NCBI GenBank assembly: GCA_025531455.1
Contig: JAMYHL010000032.1
Span: 124,001 to 188,000, forward strand
Reading direction: 5' to 3'
DNA: 64,000 bases
Source: Apiotrichum sp. Y4204
Taxonomy: Eukaryota; Basidiomycota; Tremellomycetes; Trichosporonales; Trichosporonaceae
A model generated the notes under the pieces. The model saw only the letters and a list, made by a program, of their open reading frames with translations, ran no database searches and had not been told where the DNA came from. Positions 34,216 through 44,640 of the stretch are shown here, in pieces. The translations under genes were made by a program, and so were the position numbers. Position 1 is the stretch's first letter. The number at the start of each line of letters is the position of its first letter.

Positions 34216-34689
34216 GTGGCTGGAAGACGGGTGACGACGCTGGGAGCTGGCTTAGAGTGGATAGGGATCTCATTGGGCTGTGGGCTGGCGCCGCCGAGGG
34301 TGGGTCTTGCAGTGTTTAATTCTCCGCCGCATCGCGCCCGGCGCCGCACAGAGGCATATCACGACTGTACACGTACACACTAGACGCATCTATTGTCTAT
34401 TATACCCCAACACTACAGAGAGGATGCATTGTTTGAGTGAGCCGAGTCGGGAGGGATGGCCAGGGTGAAAGCGATCAGCAGCAGGGAGCTTTAGGCGATG
34501 AGGAAGGGCATCTAGTTTACACTAACGGGTGTTGACCATCTAATTGACTGACAACTGATGTGACTGAGTGGACCTCAGGAACGCCTTGCGGCCGTGACAC
34601 TCGTGGCACCTTTCTAGATTGAAGAACAGCAAGACAACCCGCAGGCACATGCACGCGACCATGACTGCCACAACAAATACATACAACAG
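34216..34689. other. Intergenic between convergent 3' ends
   Basis: The 474 bp lie between ERG13 and the 266-residue gene, both ending here. Nothing recognised beyond probable 3' UTR sequence. Confidence 0.6.
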
Positions 34690-35534
34690 CTACACGCTCC
34701 ATCCATAAAAGTACCCCGCACTGCGGCCCTCACACCCCTCCTTCGGCGCCCAGAACTGCGCGGGGGGAAACTCGCGCCCCTTTCTGCGCTTCCGCCGCGG
34801 TTTCTCAGTCTCAACCTCTGCAGCCTTGACTTTCAATCTCGGCACGCCCTTCCGCGTCTCCCCCTTCGCCTGCGCGATAAACACCGGCGGCAACCCACGC
34901 GGCAGCCCCGCAGACTCGAGCACCATCTCCCCCACCTCCCCCTGCCTCCCAGGCAACGAAAGACTGTTTTCAGCGCCATAGGCCGCCTCGGCAGCGAGCC
35001 GCGCAATCCGTTCCCTCACAGCCACGGGAAGCGGCGCAAGCCGCGGATTAGACGGGAGGGCGTAGTGTTCCGCCGTGGAGAGGGATACGGGCGTCGGCCC
35101 CGCAAAGAGGGGAAATTCTGGAAATTAGCGGATCTCCAGAATGAAATATCTCAGGACTTACCAACCACCTCGGCAGCCACGACCACCTCCACCGGCTCGG
35201 CGCGCACCGCGGCAGTCTCGGCGCGCGCGAGGCGTTCGCGCTCCTTCCGCCGCTTCTTCTTCGCGTTCTGCTTTTCCGCCTTGGTGAGCGGGCGCCCTAG
35301 GACAGCCTCTTCAGCGGCGTCTGGTGCATCTGCTGCGTCTGAAACTTTGGCGGGCGGCGTGGGTTCCGATGCTGGCTCAAGTTTTGGGATATTCGGGAGA
35401 CGGGCGGCCATGAGCGCGTCGTATGCCGCCACCAGCGCCGGACTCGGAGGGGGGGAGCTCTCCGGGGAGCTTTCGCGTGATGACGAGGATGAGCTCGAAC
35501 TCGATCCGGAGCTCGAGCTGGCGTTGGAGCTCAT
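34690..35534 (-). CDS. Unrecognised basic protein with Ser-rich N-terminus (266 residues)
   Basis: Exons are 35162-35534 and 34690-35117, with a 44-nt intron that has a CTAAT branch-like site, giving 266 residues. I do not recognise the family. The protein starts with a Ser-rich run (MSSNASSSSG and on), then has a PALVAAYDALMAARLPNIPKL helix and a Lys/Arg-rich coiled segment (KAEKQNAKKKRRKERERLAR) that would serve as a nuclear or nucleolar signal. Exon 2 has EFPLFAGPTPVSLSTAEHYA and PVAVRERIARLAAEAA, a second basic cluster (EKPRRKRRKGREF), and an unusual hydrophobic-aromatic C-terminus (RSAGYFYGWSV). The fact that the intron phase fits and that the C-terminal block is compositionally distinct supports a real gene. 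A role in RNA or ribosome biology is a guess from composition. It is divergent from CWC21. Confidence 0.68.
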
Positions 35535-35802
35535 CGTGGATGGATGTGTAGTTGATCAGTTGATACTACACTGTTCGTGTCCAGAAATCTCAGACCTCCA
35601 CTTCGAGGCGCCTCCACCACGCCACTGGGCGGCACGCCACGCACGAAATGCCGTATAACCCCGCTCTCAGGTCGTCTGTGCACCCTGGCGGCGATGGCGT
35701 CCGGCGCCCATGTTGAGAGCGCTTGTCATGCTCGTCGAGCATCGTCCTCGTCCTCGACGCCTGCAACATTCTTCACTTTGCTCATCCACGACAACTCCCG
35801 TC

Positions 35803-37196
35803 ATGTCGTACAACAACATCGGTCTTTCGACCGCGCGTGGAAGGTGCGTATCAGAAGCGGGGACGCCCATCTGAGGCGTCCTTCTCTCTTGTTTTCCTGC
35901 TGACATCCAGTGGCACAAGCGGCTACATTGTCCGCAACACGTCGGCGCTGCCGACGCGGCAGGGCCCGCCCGGCGGCTTTGCCGGCCACCAGCGGTACGA
36001 GGACTATTTGAACGAGATTGCCAAGCCGCCAGTGCACCGCGAGCCGGACGCGGGGATCCTCGAGCACGAGCGCAAGCGCCAGATTGAGATCAAGTGTCTC
36101 GAGCTGCGGGACGAGATGGAGGAGCGCGGGTGAGTGTCTGTCCGCAAGTGTTGAAAGTGTTGGAAGTGTTCCTATTGTAGCTTTCATGCCCGTTCCCTTT
36201 GATTTCCTTTTCCTTGTCCGCAACCCATATAGACAGTGCCTTGGAGCTGCATCCTACTGCTCCTGAGGCGATCCGGTTCGCGAAGAGTACCATACACGGG
36301 TCACTTAAGACCTCCATGTCCCACATCCAATGGGTTATGGAGGGGGACTGTGCCCCGACATCCGTAGTGTTTTCATTCTTTGTTTTCTCCAAATACTGAC
36401 GGACAGGGTCGACGACGACGAGATTGAGGACGCGGTGGCGGCGCTGCGCAAGAAGCTGCAGTCTGCAAACGTTGTCATTCCGGGACGGCGGGCGACCGAC
36501 TCGCACTCGGTGGCGGCCGCCAAGCAGGTGGAGATGACGCGTCTCGGGCGCGCACTGGACATTCGCGCAGACCACGTCGAGGGCAAGGCGTTCCAGCGCG
36601 AGACGGAGGAGGAGCGCGCAAAACGCCTCGCTGAGAAGGAGGAGCGGGAACGGGAGCGCGTCGAAGCAGCGCTCAAGCGCGAGAAGGAGGCGGAGCGCAG
36701 GAAGAAGGAATTTGAGGAGCGCGAAAAGCTCCGCCGTAGAGAAGAGTACCGCCGGAGGCAGGACGAGGAGCGCCGGCGGCGGAGAAGCGACCGCCGCGAC
36801 CGCGATCGTGAAGACTCGCGATCCCGTTCACCCGTCAAGCGCGAATCGCGCGATTCCGAGTCGCGCTCCCGCTCCCCCGTCAGGCGCGGCCGGTACGACT
36901 CGCGTTCCCCGCGCCGGGACGAGTCGCGCAGCCGCAGTCCTCCGCGCCGCCGCGACGACGACCGGCCCGAGACGCCGCCCCGTGGCCGCTCAATGACGCG
37001 CACACCCACCCCCGGCGCGGGACGCCGCGACCCCTCGCCGTCGCCGCGCCGCCACCGTCCCCGGTCCCCGAGCTACTCGCGCTCGCCGTCCCCTCGTCGT
37101 CGCCGTGACGACTCGACCCCGCCCCGCCGCCGCCGCTACGACTCGGACTCGGATTCTGACTCTGAGCGCGGCCGCCCCATTTCCCGCTCCCCGTAA
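35803..37196 (+). CDS. CWC21: Pre-mRNA splicing factor Cwc21/SRRM2-like
   Basis: Exons are 35803-35843, 35911-36129 and 36407-37196, giving 349 residues. Cwc21 (Cwf21, the N-terminal part of human SRRM2) binds Prp8 and Snu114 in the spliceosome near the 5' splice site. The protein begins MSYNNIGLSTARGSGTSGYI, the family hallmark. The cwf21 domain follows, with HERKRQIEIKCLELRDEMEERGVDDDE split by intron 2, then EIEDAVAALRKKL. A highly charged coiled-coil stretch (about residues 145-200) leads to a long RS/SP-rich tail (RSRSPVKRE and similar) that is typical of SR-like splicing proteins. Yeast Cwc21 is only 135 residues, so the RS tail resembles the metazoan SRRM2 arrangement. Intron 2 is 277 nt, unusually long for this window. 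The ATG of exon 1 is close to the divergent 266-residue gene. Confidence 0.93.
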
Positions 37197-37447
37197 TGTT
37201 GTATCATTCAGTTAGCTTCACGTACCAGTAGTCATGATGCCAGCCAGTGTATCAGTGTATTTAGTGTGTCCTGAGCATGACCAGTGTGATGTCCGCGAGG
37301 GTCGTCAGACGGGGGACTACAAAAAGGTGGGCCCTTCTTGCTTCTTGCCTCTCTTTGGGTCTTAAACCCCACCAATTCATTTTGCAACCACTATCCCAAC
37401 ATTGACCAACTGCTGCATACCGCTCGCTCCCTACTATCTCACTCCAC

Positions 37448-38994
<1,547 letters not shown>

Positions 38995-39775
38995 TGTGGT
39001 GTTTTTGTTAATGTGTATGTGATGGAAGAATGGAGAATAGCAACCTGTGAGGGGTGGTGGCTTTGATGTATTGTGGGACCCTGTGCGTCACTGGCCGTCA
39101 ACTGGGTGGGCGCTTAATATAACTATGCCCACTCCTCTCACCATACCCGGGAACTCCGATGCGAGCCGAACTTTACCATCGCAAGGCAAGATGGGATATT
39201 CACCGCAACTGCACGACAGCATACCGCTGGATAGGGACAGTAAATCATGAGCGAGTAGTGCATGCTTGCGTACTGCTTTATTGCTCTCTGATCTGGGATC
39301 TATGCATATCGTCGCGCATGTTTTTATCTTAGTTAATGAGTGCAGGTCCACCAGCACATCTCGCACCAAACCTCACTGCGTCACTACCGAGCCCTGTTGA
39401 TGAATGCCGCAGAATGCCGAGGTTGCGATTCCGATCCGGAGTTTCTGGTGGAGCGACTGTGGAGTGGTGGAGAACTGGCAGATCGTGGCTGAACTCTTGC
39501 CAAGACCAGCAGATGATCAGAAGATGAGAAGGTCTGAGGTTGCGAGAGCAAATGTAGTGCAATAGTGATAGAAGCCAGAAGTGAGTGTCGAGCAAGTCGA
39601 GCGGCCAAGCGGTCGCTGTTGACAGCTGGACGGTGGAATGGACAAGACAGAGGACTCTGAGCCATTCATTCGGACGGTCGTTACAGACGACTAGCGCCGA
39701 GGCCAGCCATTTCCCTATAACAAGACCACGATCTAAGGCATAGTCATAGTCACAACATACATCAATCTATACAAT
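38995..39775. other. Intergenic: SFA1 promoter and 3' side of the YCII gene
   Basis: The 781 bp hold the SFA1 upstream region (with a TTAATATAA TATA-like stretch near 39113-39121) and the YCII gene 3' end. No other gene was recognised. Confidence 0.55.
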
Positions 39776-40220
39776 CTACAGCTTCGCCTCCTGGACAAGC
39801 TTGAGCAGGTCGTCCCCCTCGGCGCCGATAATCTCGCGCACGACCACGCGCTCGCGGTCCCACACCCCATCAACCCAGTACGCGTCTCCCTTGATGCGCT
39901 CCCAGCACGCCTCGAGCGACGGGTACCGGTAGATCATGACGCTGCCCGCCATGCCGTCGTGCTGCTCCGCAGGAGTCTTGCGTGCGTCTCCCGAGTGGTG
40001 GCTGTGCGCCTCGTCGACGAATGCGCGTCCAAAGACTGGGAAACTAGGTCAGAAAACAGAACACCCGTCAAACCCCCACACTCCCACTCCACCCTAGCGA
40101 CTCACGCGTCGTGCCCGCCTTCTTGCCGGCCGCAGAGGCCTGGACGTGCGCCTCGCGCACGCGCATCCGCGCAGCAAAGTTGTCCGCCTTGTCGGGGCAG
40201 TACGCGATGTAGAGCGGCAT
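39776..40220 (-). CDS. YCII-domain protein
   Basis: Exons are 40106-40220 and 39776-40035, with a 70-nt intron, giving 124 residues. YCII-related proteins are small ferredoxin-like alpha-beta folds related to bacterial YciI and muconolactone isomerase-type enzymes. Their fungal role is unknown. The protein begins MPLYIAYCPDKADNFAARMRVR, typical of the family, with a conserved His in REAHVQ. A second conserved stretch, DGMAGSVMIYRYPSLEACWERI, and the C-terminal DTYWVDGVWDRERVVVREI fit the family's last strands. No signal peptide is seen. The length, about 120, is normal for the family. The neighbouring genes do not suggest a substrate. Confidence 0.85.
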
Positions 40221-41298
40221 CGTGGGTGTAGTCCGTGATGGGTGGGAGGCGGTAGTGGGCGTGGTCAACTTGCGTTTTTATGGGTTCTTATCAACACAAA
40301 GTTGTTTGGCTGTACTTGGGCTCGTGGGCATGCGCGCGAGCGGCCCGTCACATATATACATCCCAGCAGCTTTGCCCGCCTCGCCCATCTTGAGATCATC
40401 TCGAGGCCCTCGGAGCAACCGCCGGGAGCCGGACATGAGATGTGCGGGTGACTCGGCTCGGCTGGCGGCGTCGGGAGTTCCGCGGCCTAATCTACGGGTG
40501 TTTCGGGTCGGCCGCGTGCTGAGTCAATAGCTCCCACCATGCACAATGCACGACGACCATGGATCCATGGACCTAGTGGACATGCATATCTTGTCGTGCA
40601 TGCATCGCATATCGCATATCGCATAATGGAATGTCGCGATATCCCGATATCGTGTTGCTGTACTCGGCTTGCATCGCACGGCCGAAGATACCGTAGCCCC
40701 CGGGTGGCAGACAGGTCAGGCCTGCCATTGCCGTGCTAGTTGGGAGGTGAGTAGAGTACGATTCTTGCGTTTACTGTTCATCTTTCACTCTTTCTCACCT
40801 CTGTATCACTATTACTCTACTGAAGCTGACATGTTGACATTGACTTGAACTGGGGCCATGCTGCATGCTGTGTGAATGCCAATCCCTGCTGCTGATATTA
40901 TGTGTTGCTGATGGTATCATTTGCGGGGCGCTGAGCACAAAGGGAGACATGCGTAGTGTTCTGTCCTTTGAAGCTTTGGAGATCACTGTCGTGACCTGTT
41001 GATCTCACGAACTCACATCACCTTCTTCTCTCTTCCTTTCTTTTTCTCATTCTCTGTCTCCTCCTTTTCTTTCTCTTCCTCTTTCTCGTCCTCTCTCACT
41101 TACTCTATCTCGCGGTCTCCCTCTCACACAACCCCCTTCTCCTTCCCGTCACCACCTCTGCCTCTTCCTCTATCTCAATCCTTCTCTCTGCCTCTTCCCA
41201 CGTTGCCCCTTCCCACGTCGCACCAAGCAAGCGCCAAACAACCGTTTCACGTCTCCACATTTTTCACCAGCGTGCCCGCGCTCACCGGTCAAATCACA
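40221..41298. promoter_or_regulatory. Intergenic with repeated ATCGCATA words and polypyrimidine leader
   Basis: The left part serves the YCII gene promoter. At 40601-40622 lies the 22-bp word shared with 26041. From about 41018 to 41215 the + strand is almost pure C/T, probably promoter or 5' UTR of the F-box-like gene that follows. A similar pyrimidine-rich leader precedes its paralogue (about 42460-42720). Confidence 0.6.
40601..40622 (+). repeat. 22-bp word shared with 26041-26062
   Basis: Identical 22-bp copy of TGCATCGCATATCGCATATC followed by GC, next to a GATATCCCGATATC palindrome at about 40638. Confidence 0.85.
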
Positions 41299-41817
41299 AT
41301 GGTCGTCGCCATTGACGCCGACGGCTTCCCGCACATCATCGACGCCATCTTCGAGCATGCCTCCATCGGCGCGCTCACGAGTCTCCGCGCGGCGTGCAGG
41401 TCGTTCAAACGCCGGGCCGACGAACGGCTTTTGCGGCAGGTCGTGATTTGCCCCAATTTTCGGCTCGAAGGTCGGGGGCCGTTAGGCGATTATTATGATC
41501 CGTGCATCTACGCCGTGCCCGAGATTACTGATTACAATGTCAAGGGCCGAGGACCCCGCTTCACCGTCCCGTTGTCATCGGGTCCACTCTCTCTCCAAGA
41601 CAGCCCTGTCGCAACCTGCCCGATGCTCGCATTTGTTTCGGCCCTCGAATCGTCCGACCCCGTGCTGCTCGGTCACATCCGAATGATTCTAGTGCGAGAT
41701 TATTGGGACAATGAACTTCTACGGCGCATCCACAACTTGCTCGAGCGTGCCACTGTGCGGATTTACACCACCGATATGCTGTGGTATGCGTTCTGCCGAG
41801 ACAGATCAACGATATGA
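41299..41817 (+). CDS. Short F-box-like paralogue, probably truncated
   Basis: One exon codes 172 residues from an ATG in good context (tcacaATGG). The N-terminus, IDADGFPHIIDAIFEHASIGALTSLRAACRSFKRRADERLL, is nearly the same as that of the gene at 42762 and looks like an F-box-type helical motif (leucine and tryptophan-like spacing), although I cannot confirm the family. The two proteins stay alignable through RGPRF and LLGHIRMILV, then this copy ends at about the middle of the paralogue, whose full length is 372 residues. The next 900 bp show no recognisable remainder. It is therefore either a decaying duplicate or a short functional variant. Such F-box-like families are often lineage-expanded in Trichosporonales-like yeasts (inference). 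Confidence 0.6.
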   Translation: MVVAIDADGFPHIIDAIFEHASIGALTSLRAACRSFKRRADERLLRQVVICPNFRLEGRGPLGDYYDPCIYAVPEITDYNVKGRGPRFTVPLSSGPLSLQDSPVATCPMLAFVSALESSDPVLLGHIRMILVRDYWDNELLRRIHNLLERATVRIYTTDMLWYAFCRDRSTI

Positions 41818-42761
41818 GCGTGCTCAAGGTCCTTCCCCTGTTCCGTGGTCGACTGTTGCCGTAGGTTCGTAGAATATGGCTTTGCTAGCTGACGTGGTAT
41901 AGTACAGTATGTACACATCATCTCCACTGTACGAGCCAAGGATTGTCGGGGTGAGGGCTGAGTTGATCTGTGCATCTTGTTCTGTTGTCTGGCGTTGTGG
42001 CTGACCATGATCGTGGGGGTGAGTCTCGCCGCTGCTGATGAGCAGGCTCCACAACTACAGTTTGGCTGTCGTCCTTCTTGTCGATGTGTGGAAGGGATTT
42101 CTGTTGCCACTGGAAGATAAGGGCGCACAGACCATATACTAACCAGCTTCCCATTCCAACGATGTCTGGCATTTCCCATACACACGTCGAATGGTACTGC
42201 AAAGAGTGACAAATGTCCCCCAGCATCGTCGCGTTCTCCTCAAGATCTCATCCTGTTCACATGGTGTATCCCACACGCCCTGTCTGGGTCCTCTGAGATG
42301 CTCTTTCGCCTTACCATCGAGCTGGGGAACGTGCCCCACGACGCTTCTTCATTCTCTTGCGTTTAGTTGGGCCGAGTCACGCCCCGTTTCGCCCAGTTTG
42401 TGTGTCAAAGACTGGGCAAGCAACGGAGCGCGGCATGGGACATGATTTTAAGGCTGGTCAGAAGCTGCTCGCATCCTTATTCTCACACCATCTCATCTTC
42501 GATTCTCATGTTCTCTCTGTCCTCCATCCCTCGTCTAGGCTTCCTGTTCTCCTCTCTGCAGTCCTCCCTTCTCCAATCTCCTGGTGTACGACTCATACAT
42601 CCTCGGGCCTGGCTTCTTTCCAGCACAACCTCCTCTCTCGCCTTGACTTCTCTTCTCGCCGTCTCGTCTACCCTCTCAGGTCTTTGCTTCGTTTCCTTTT
42701 CCACGGCCCAGACTCCGCTCAACTCTCAACCCCCCCGATCAATCACTCAGAAGTCGACGCA
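41818..42761. other. Intergenic between the tandem F-box-like genes
   Basis: The 944 bp contain no remnant of the missing C-terminal half of the first gene that I could see. The last 300 bp are pyrimidine-rich and resemble the leader before the first copy. Confidence 0.55.
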
Positions 42762-43880
42762 ATGGTAACCATCGACGCCGACTCCTTCCCCCACATCATC
42801 GACGCCATCTTTGAGTACGCGCCCGTCGGCAGTTTAACGAGCCTCCGTGCAGCGAGCTGGTCATTCAAGCGCCGCGCTGACGAACGGCTTCTCGACCACG
42901 TCGCGATCAACCTCTACAGGGATCCGCACATCTGCGCTGTTGCCATTATCGAGAATCCTGATGTGGCCTCAGGCGCCAGAATTGTGCGAGGTCCACGGTT
43001 TGGCGTCCCTCTGCTTTCGACGCCTTCGAGCTGCCCGGAACGCTCCATTCTCCCCAACATCGGCCCGTACGAGAGCCATTACCCCTTTGCTGAGCAGCTT
43101 GTCCAGTCGGAGAGCGGACTGCTGGACCATATTAACGCCGTTGACTTGGTCTTCGTGGAAGAGGTGACAGCCCGTCATCTCCTGCCCTTTCTCCGGGACG
43201 TGATCACCCTCCGTACTTTTTACACTCCCTGGCGGGAAGCGCATCGGGCGTTCGACAGTCTCCTCTACTTTCCAGTTTGGATTTCTAATCGGTCGTGCCT
43301 TCTGAAGCGAGCCAAGCGCCTGGTCCTGTCCTTCACAACATCGCGTAGCAACCAAGTGACAGTGGCTCGTATCTCCCCGGGCGCCTATCTCAACTTGGAA
43401 GAGATAGTTCTTGTCGGTTTTCGCCAAGAAGATCCCATGGAGTACGAGTTTTTGGACCCTAATGGCTACTCCTTTCATCCGGTCACCGAAGGTGATAGGT
43501 TCTGGCTGTATGTCTCGTCTGGGAGCCGTGAGATCAACACAAGGATTCTAGTCAACGCGTTCACTACCATGTCGATGGATTCGTACCGCCAACAGATTCC
43601 CCGAACTCAGTGGCTCCGCGAAGTAGCCTCAAACCAGGCATTACAGCCCGATGGCCCGGATAGATCTTTCTACTACTGTGCATTTCCCGAAAGCTCGCCT
43701 TCCTCATCGACAACCTTGCTTGCCCCACCTGTGTTGTCTGATATCGCTTCGACCGTCGAGCCCGAGACCGCCACTCCTGTTCAGCCTACCGTGCCGCCGG
43801 CTCCGTATCCCACCAGCACGTCGACTGCATTGCCCATCAGCCACGCACGTCCCTCGGGTCGCCGCTGCACCATCCTATAA
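42762..43880 (+). CDS. F-box-like protein with C-terminal CaaX box
   Basis: One exon codes 372 residues. The ATG sits in the matching position to the first copy (MVTIDADSFPHIIDAIFEY). The N-terminal 50 residues form an F-box-like helical motif; the middle (about 60-270) is mixed alpha-beta with hydrophobic strands such as RAKRLVLSFTTS and YLNLEEIVLVGF, as in fungal F-box or LRR-like proteins. The last 60 residues are Ser/Thr/Pro-rich, and the protein ends RRCTIL. CTIL fits the CaaX rule, and terminal Leu suggests geranylgeranylation, so a membrane-tethered adaptor is possible. There is no intron, unlike most genes here. F-box assignment is tentative; the start could also lie upstream, but no earlier in-frame ATG looks better. 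Confidence 0.72.
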   Translation: MVTIDADSFPHIIDAIFEYAPVGSLTSLRAASWSFKRRADERLLDHVAINLYRDPHICAVAIIENPDVASGARIVRGPRFGVPLLSTPSSCPERSILPNIGPYESHYPFAEQLVQSESGLLDHINAVDLVFVEEVTARHLLPFLRDVITLRTFYTPWREAHRAFDSLLYFPVWISNRSCLLKRAKRLVLSFTTSRSNQVTVARISPGAYLNLEEIVLVGFRQEDPMEYEFLDPNGYSFHPVTEGDRFWLYVSSGSREINTRILVNAFTTMSMDSYRQQIPRTQWLREVASNQALQPDGPDRSFYYCAFPESSPSSSTTLLAPPVLSDIASTVEPETATPVQPTVPPAPYPTSTSTALPISHARPSGRRCTIL

Positions 43881-44413
43881 CGAGAATCGGCCCCACTGCA
43901 TCCCTCGCAACATCACCTCGACAGCATATCGAAAGCATGTCGACGGGTGCCGCCCTCGCCATCATATACCCCACCACAAGTACATAGACTTATGATTGCG
44001 TACCAATATCTATCTAGCCGCGTTCCCGTCGCGTCCATGTACATAGCCCACGCAGATTTTCAGTTCACTCGCCCCTCTCGTTCTGCCTCTCCACCTGGAA
44101 ATCGTTCCACTTACCACACACCCTATATAGAGTAAGGTGTATCAAGCGCCTCAGAAGATGTCAAACATCGTGGACAAACCATCGCGTTGCATCCAACAAC
44201 AAGCACACCGTTACCGTGCGCAGGGAGGCCCCGAAGCTTTTCTCTTCTTCACAGAGGGCAGCAGGGAACAGTAAGGAGATGGTAAACAAAGGCGAGTCTC
44301 TTGGAGAGCCATACAACAAATAAACACATCAAAAATCATAAAAATAGAAGAAAAAGGGCGTGCCACATTTACCTGTACCTGGCCAAAAATGTTTCAGCGG
44401 CTGGTAACCTCTG
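43881..44413. other. Intergenic between the F-box-like gene and tRNA-Glu
   Basis: The 533 bp hold the 3' UTR of the F-box-like gene and, at 44310-44360, an A-rich patch. Apart from the tRNA terminator nothing was recognised. Confidence 0.55.
44385..44389 (-). terminator. RNA polymerase III terminator of tRNA-Glu
   Basis: On the minus strand a run of five T follows the tRNA 3' end after 24 nt. T runs of this length end Pol III transcription in fungi. Confidence 0.6.
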
Positions 44414-44495
44414 TTCCGAAGCGGGGAATCGAACCCCGGTCGATCGCGTCCATACTAATGAAAGGCGACTAGATTAACCACTATCCTACATCGGA
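44414..44495 (-). tRNA. tRNA-Glu (anticodon TTC) with a 10-nt intron
   Basis: The minus strand folds into a full cloverleaf. The acceptor 5' strand is TCCGATG and the 3' strand CTTCGGA followed by A73. The D arm is GGAT/ATCT, the anticodon stem GTCGC/GCGAT, and the T arm CGGGG/CCCCG with a TTCGATT loop. The A box (TAGGATAGTGG) and B box (GGTTCGATTCC) fit Pol III promoters. The anticodon loop is CT-TTC-A, then a 10-nt intron (TTAGTATGGA) after position 37, then C38, as for nuclear tRNA introns. The acceptor stem has a T6-T67 mismatch where yeast tRNA-Glu has T-A. It stands alone between protein genes. Confidence 0.93.
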
Positions 44496-44640
44496 TGGCT
44501 GAAAGTCAAAATGGCCGAACATTTATATATGTCACAGCCTGTCAGGTTGTAATGACGAAGCTGCACCGTTCTGTAACTCTTCATGCCCCCTCTCGACAGT
44601 GACGCCAGACTCTCAACTGTACATCAGATCTCTATGGGTA

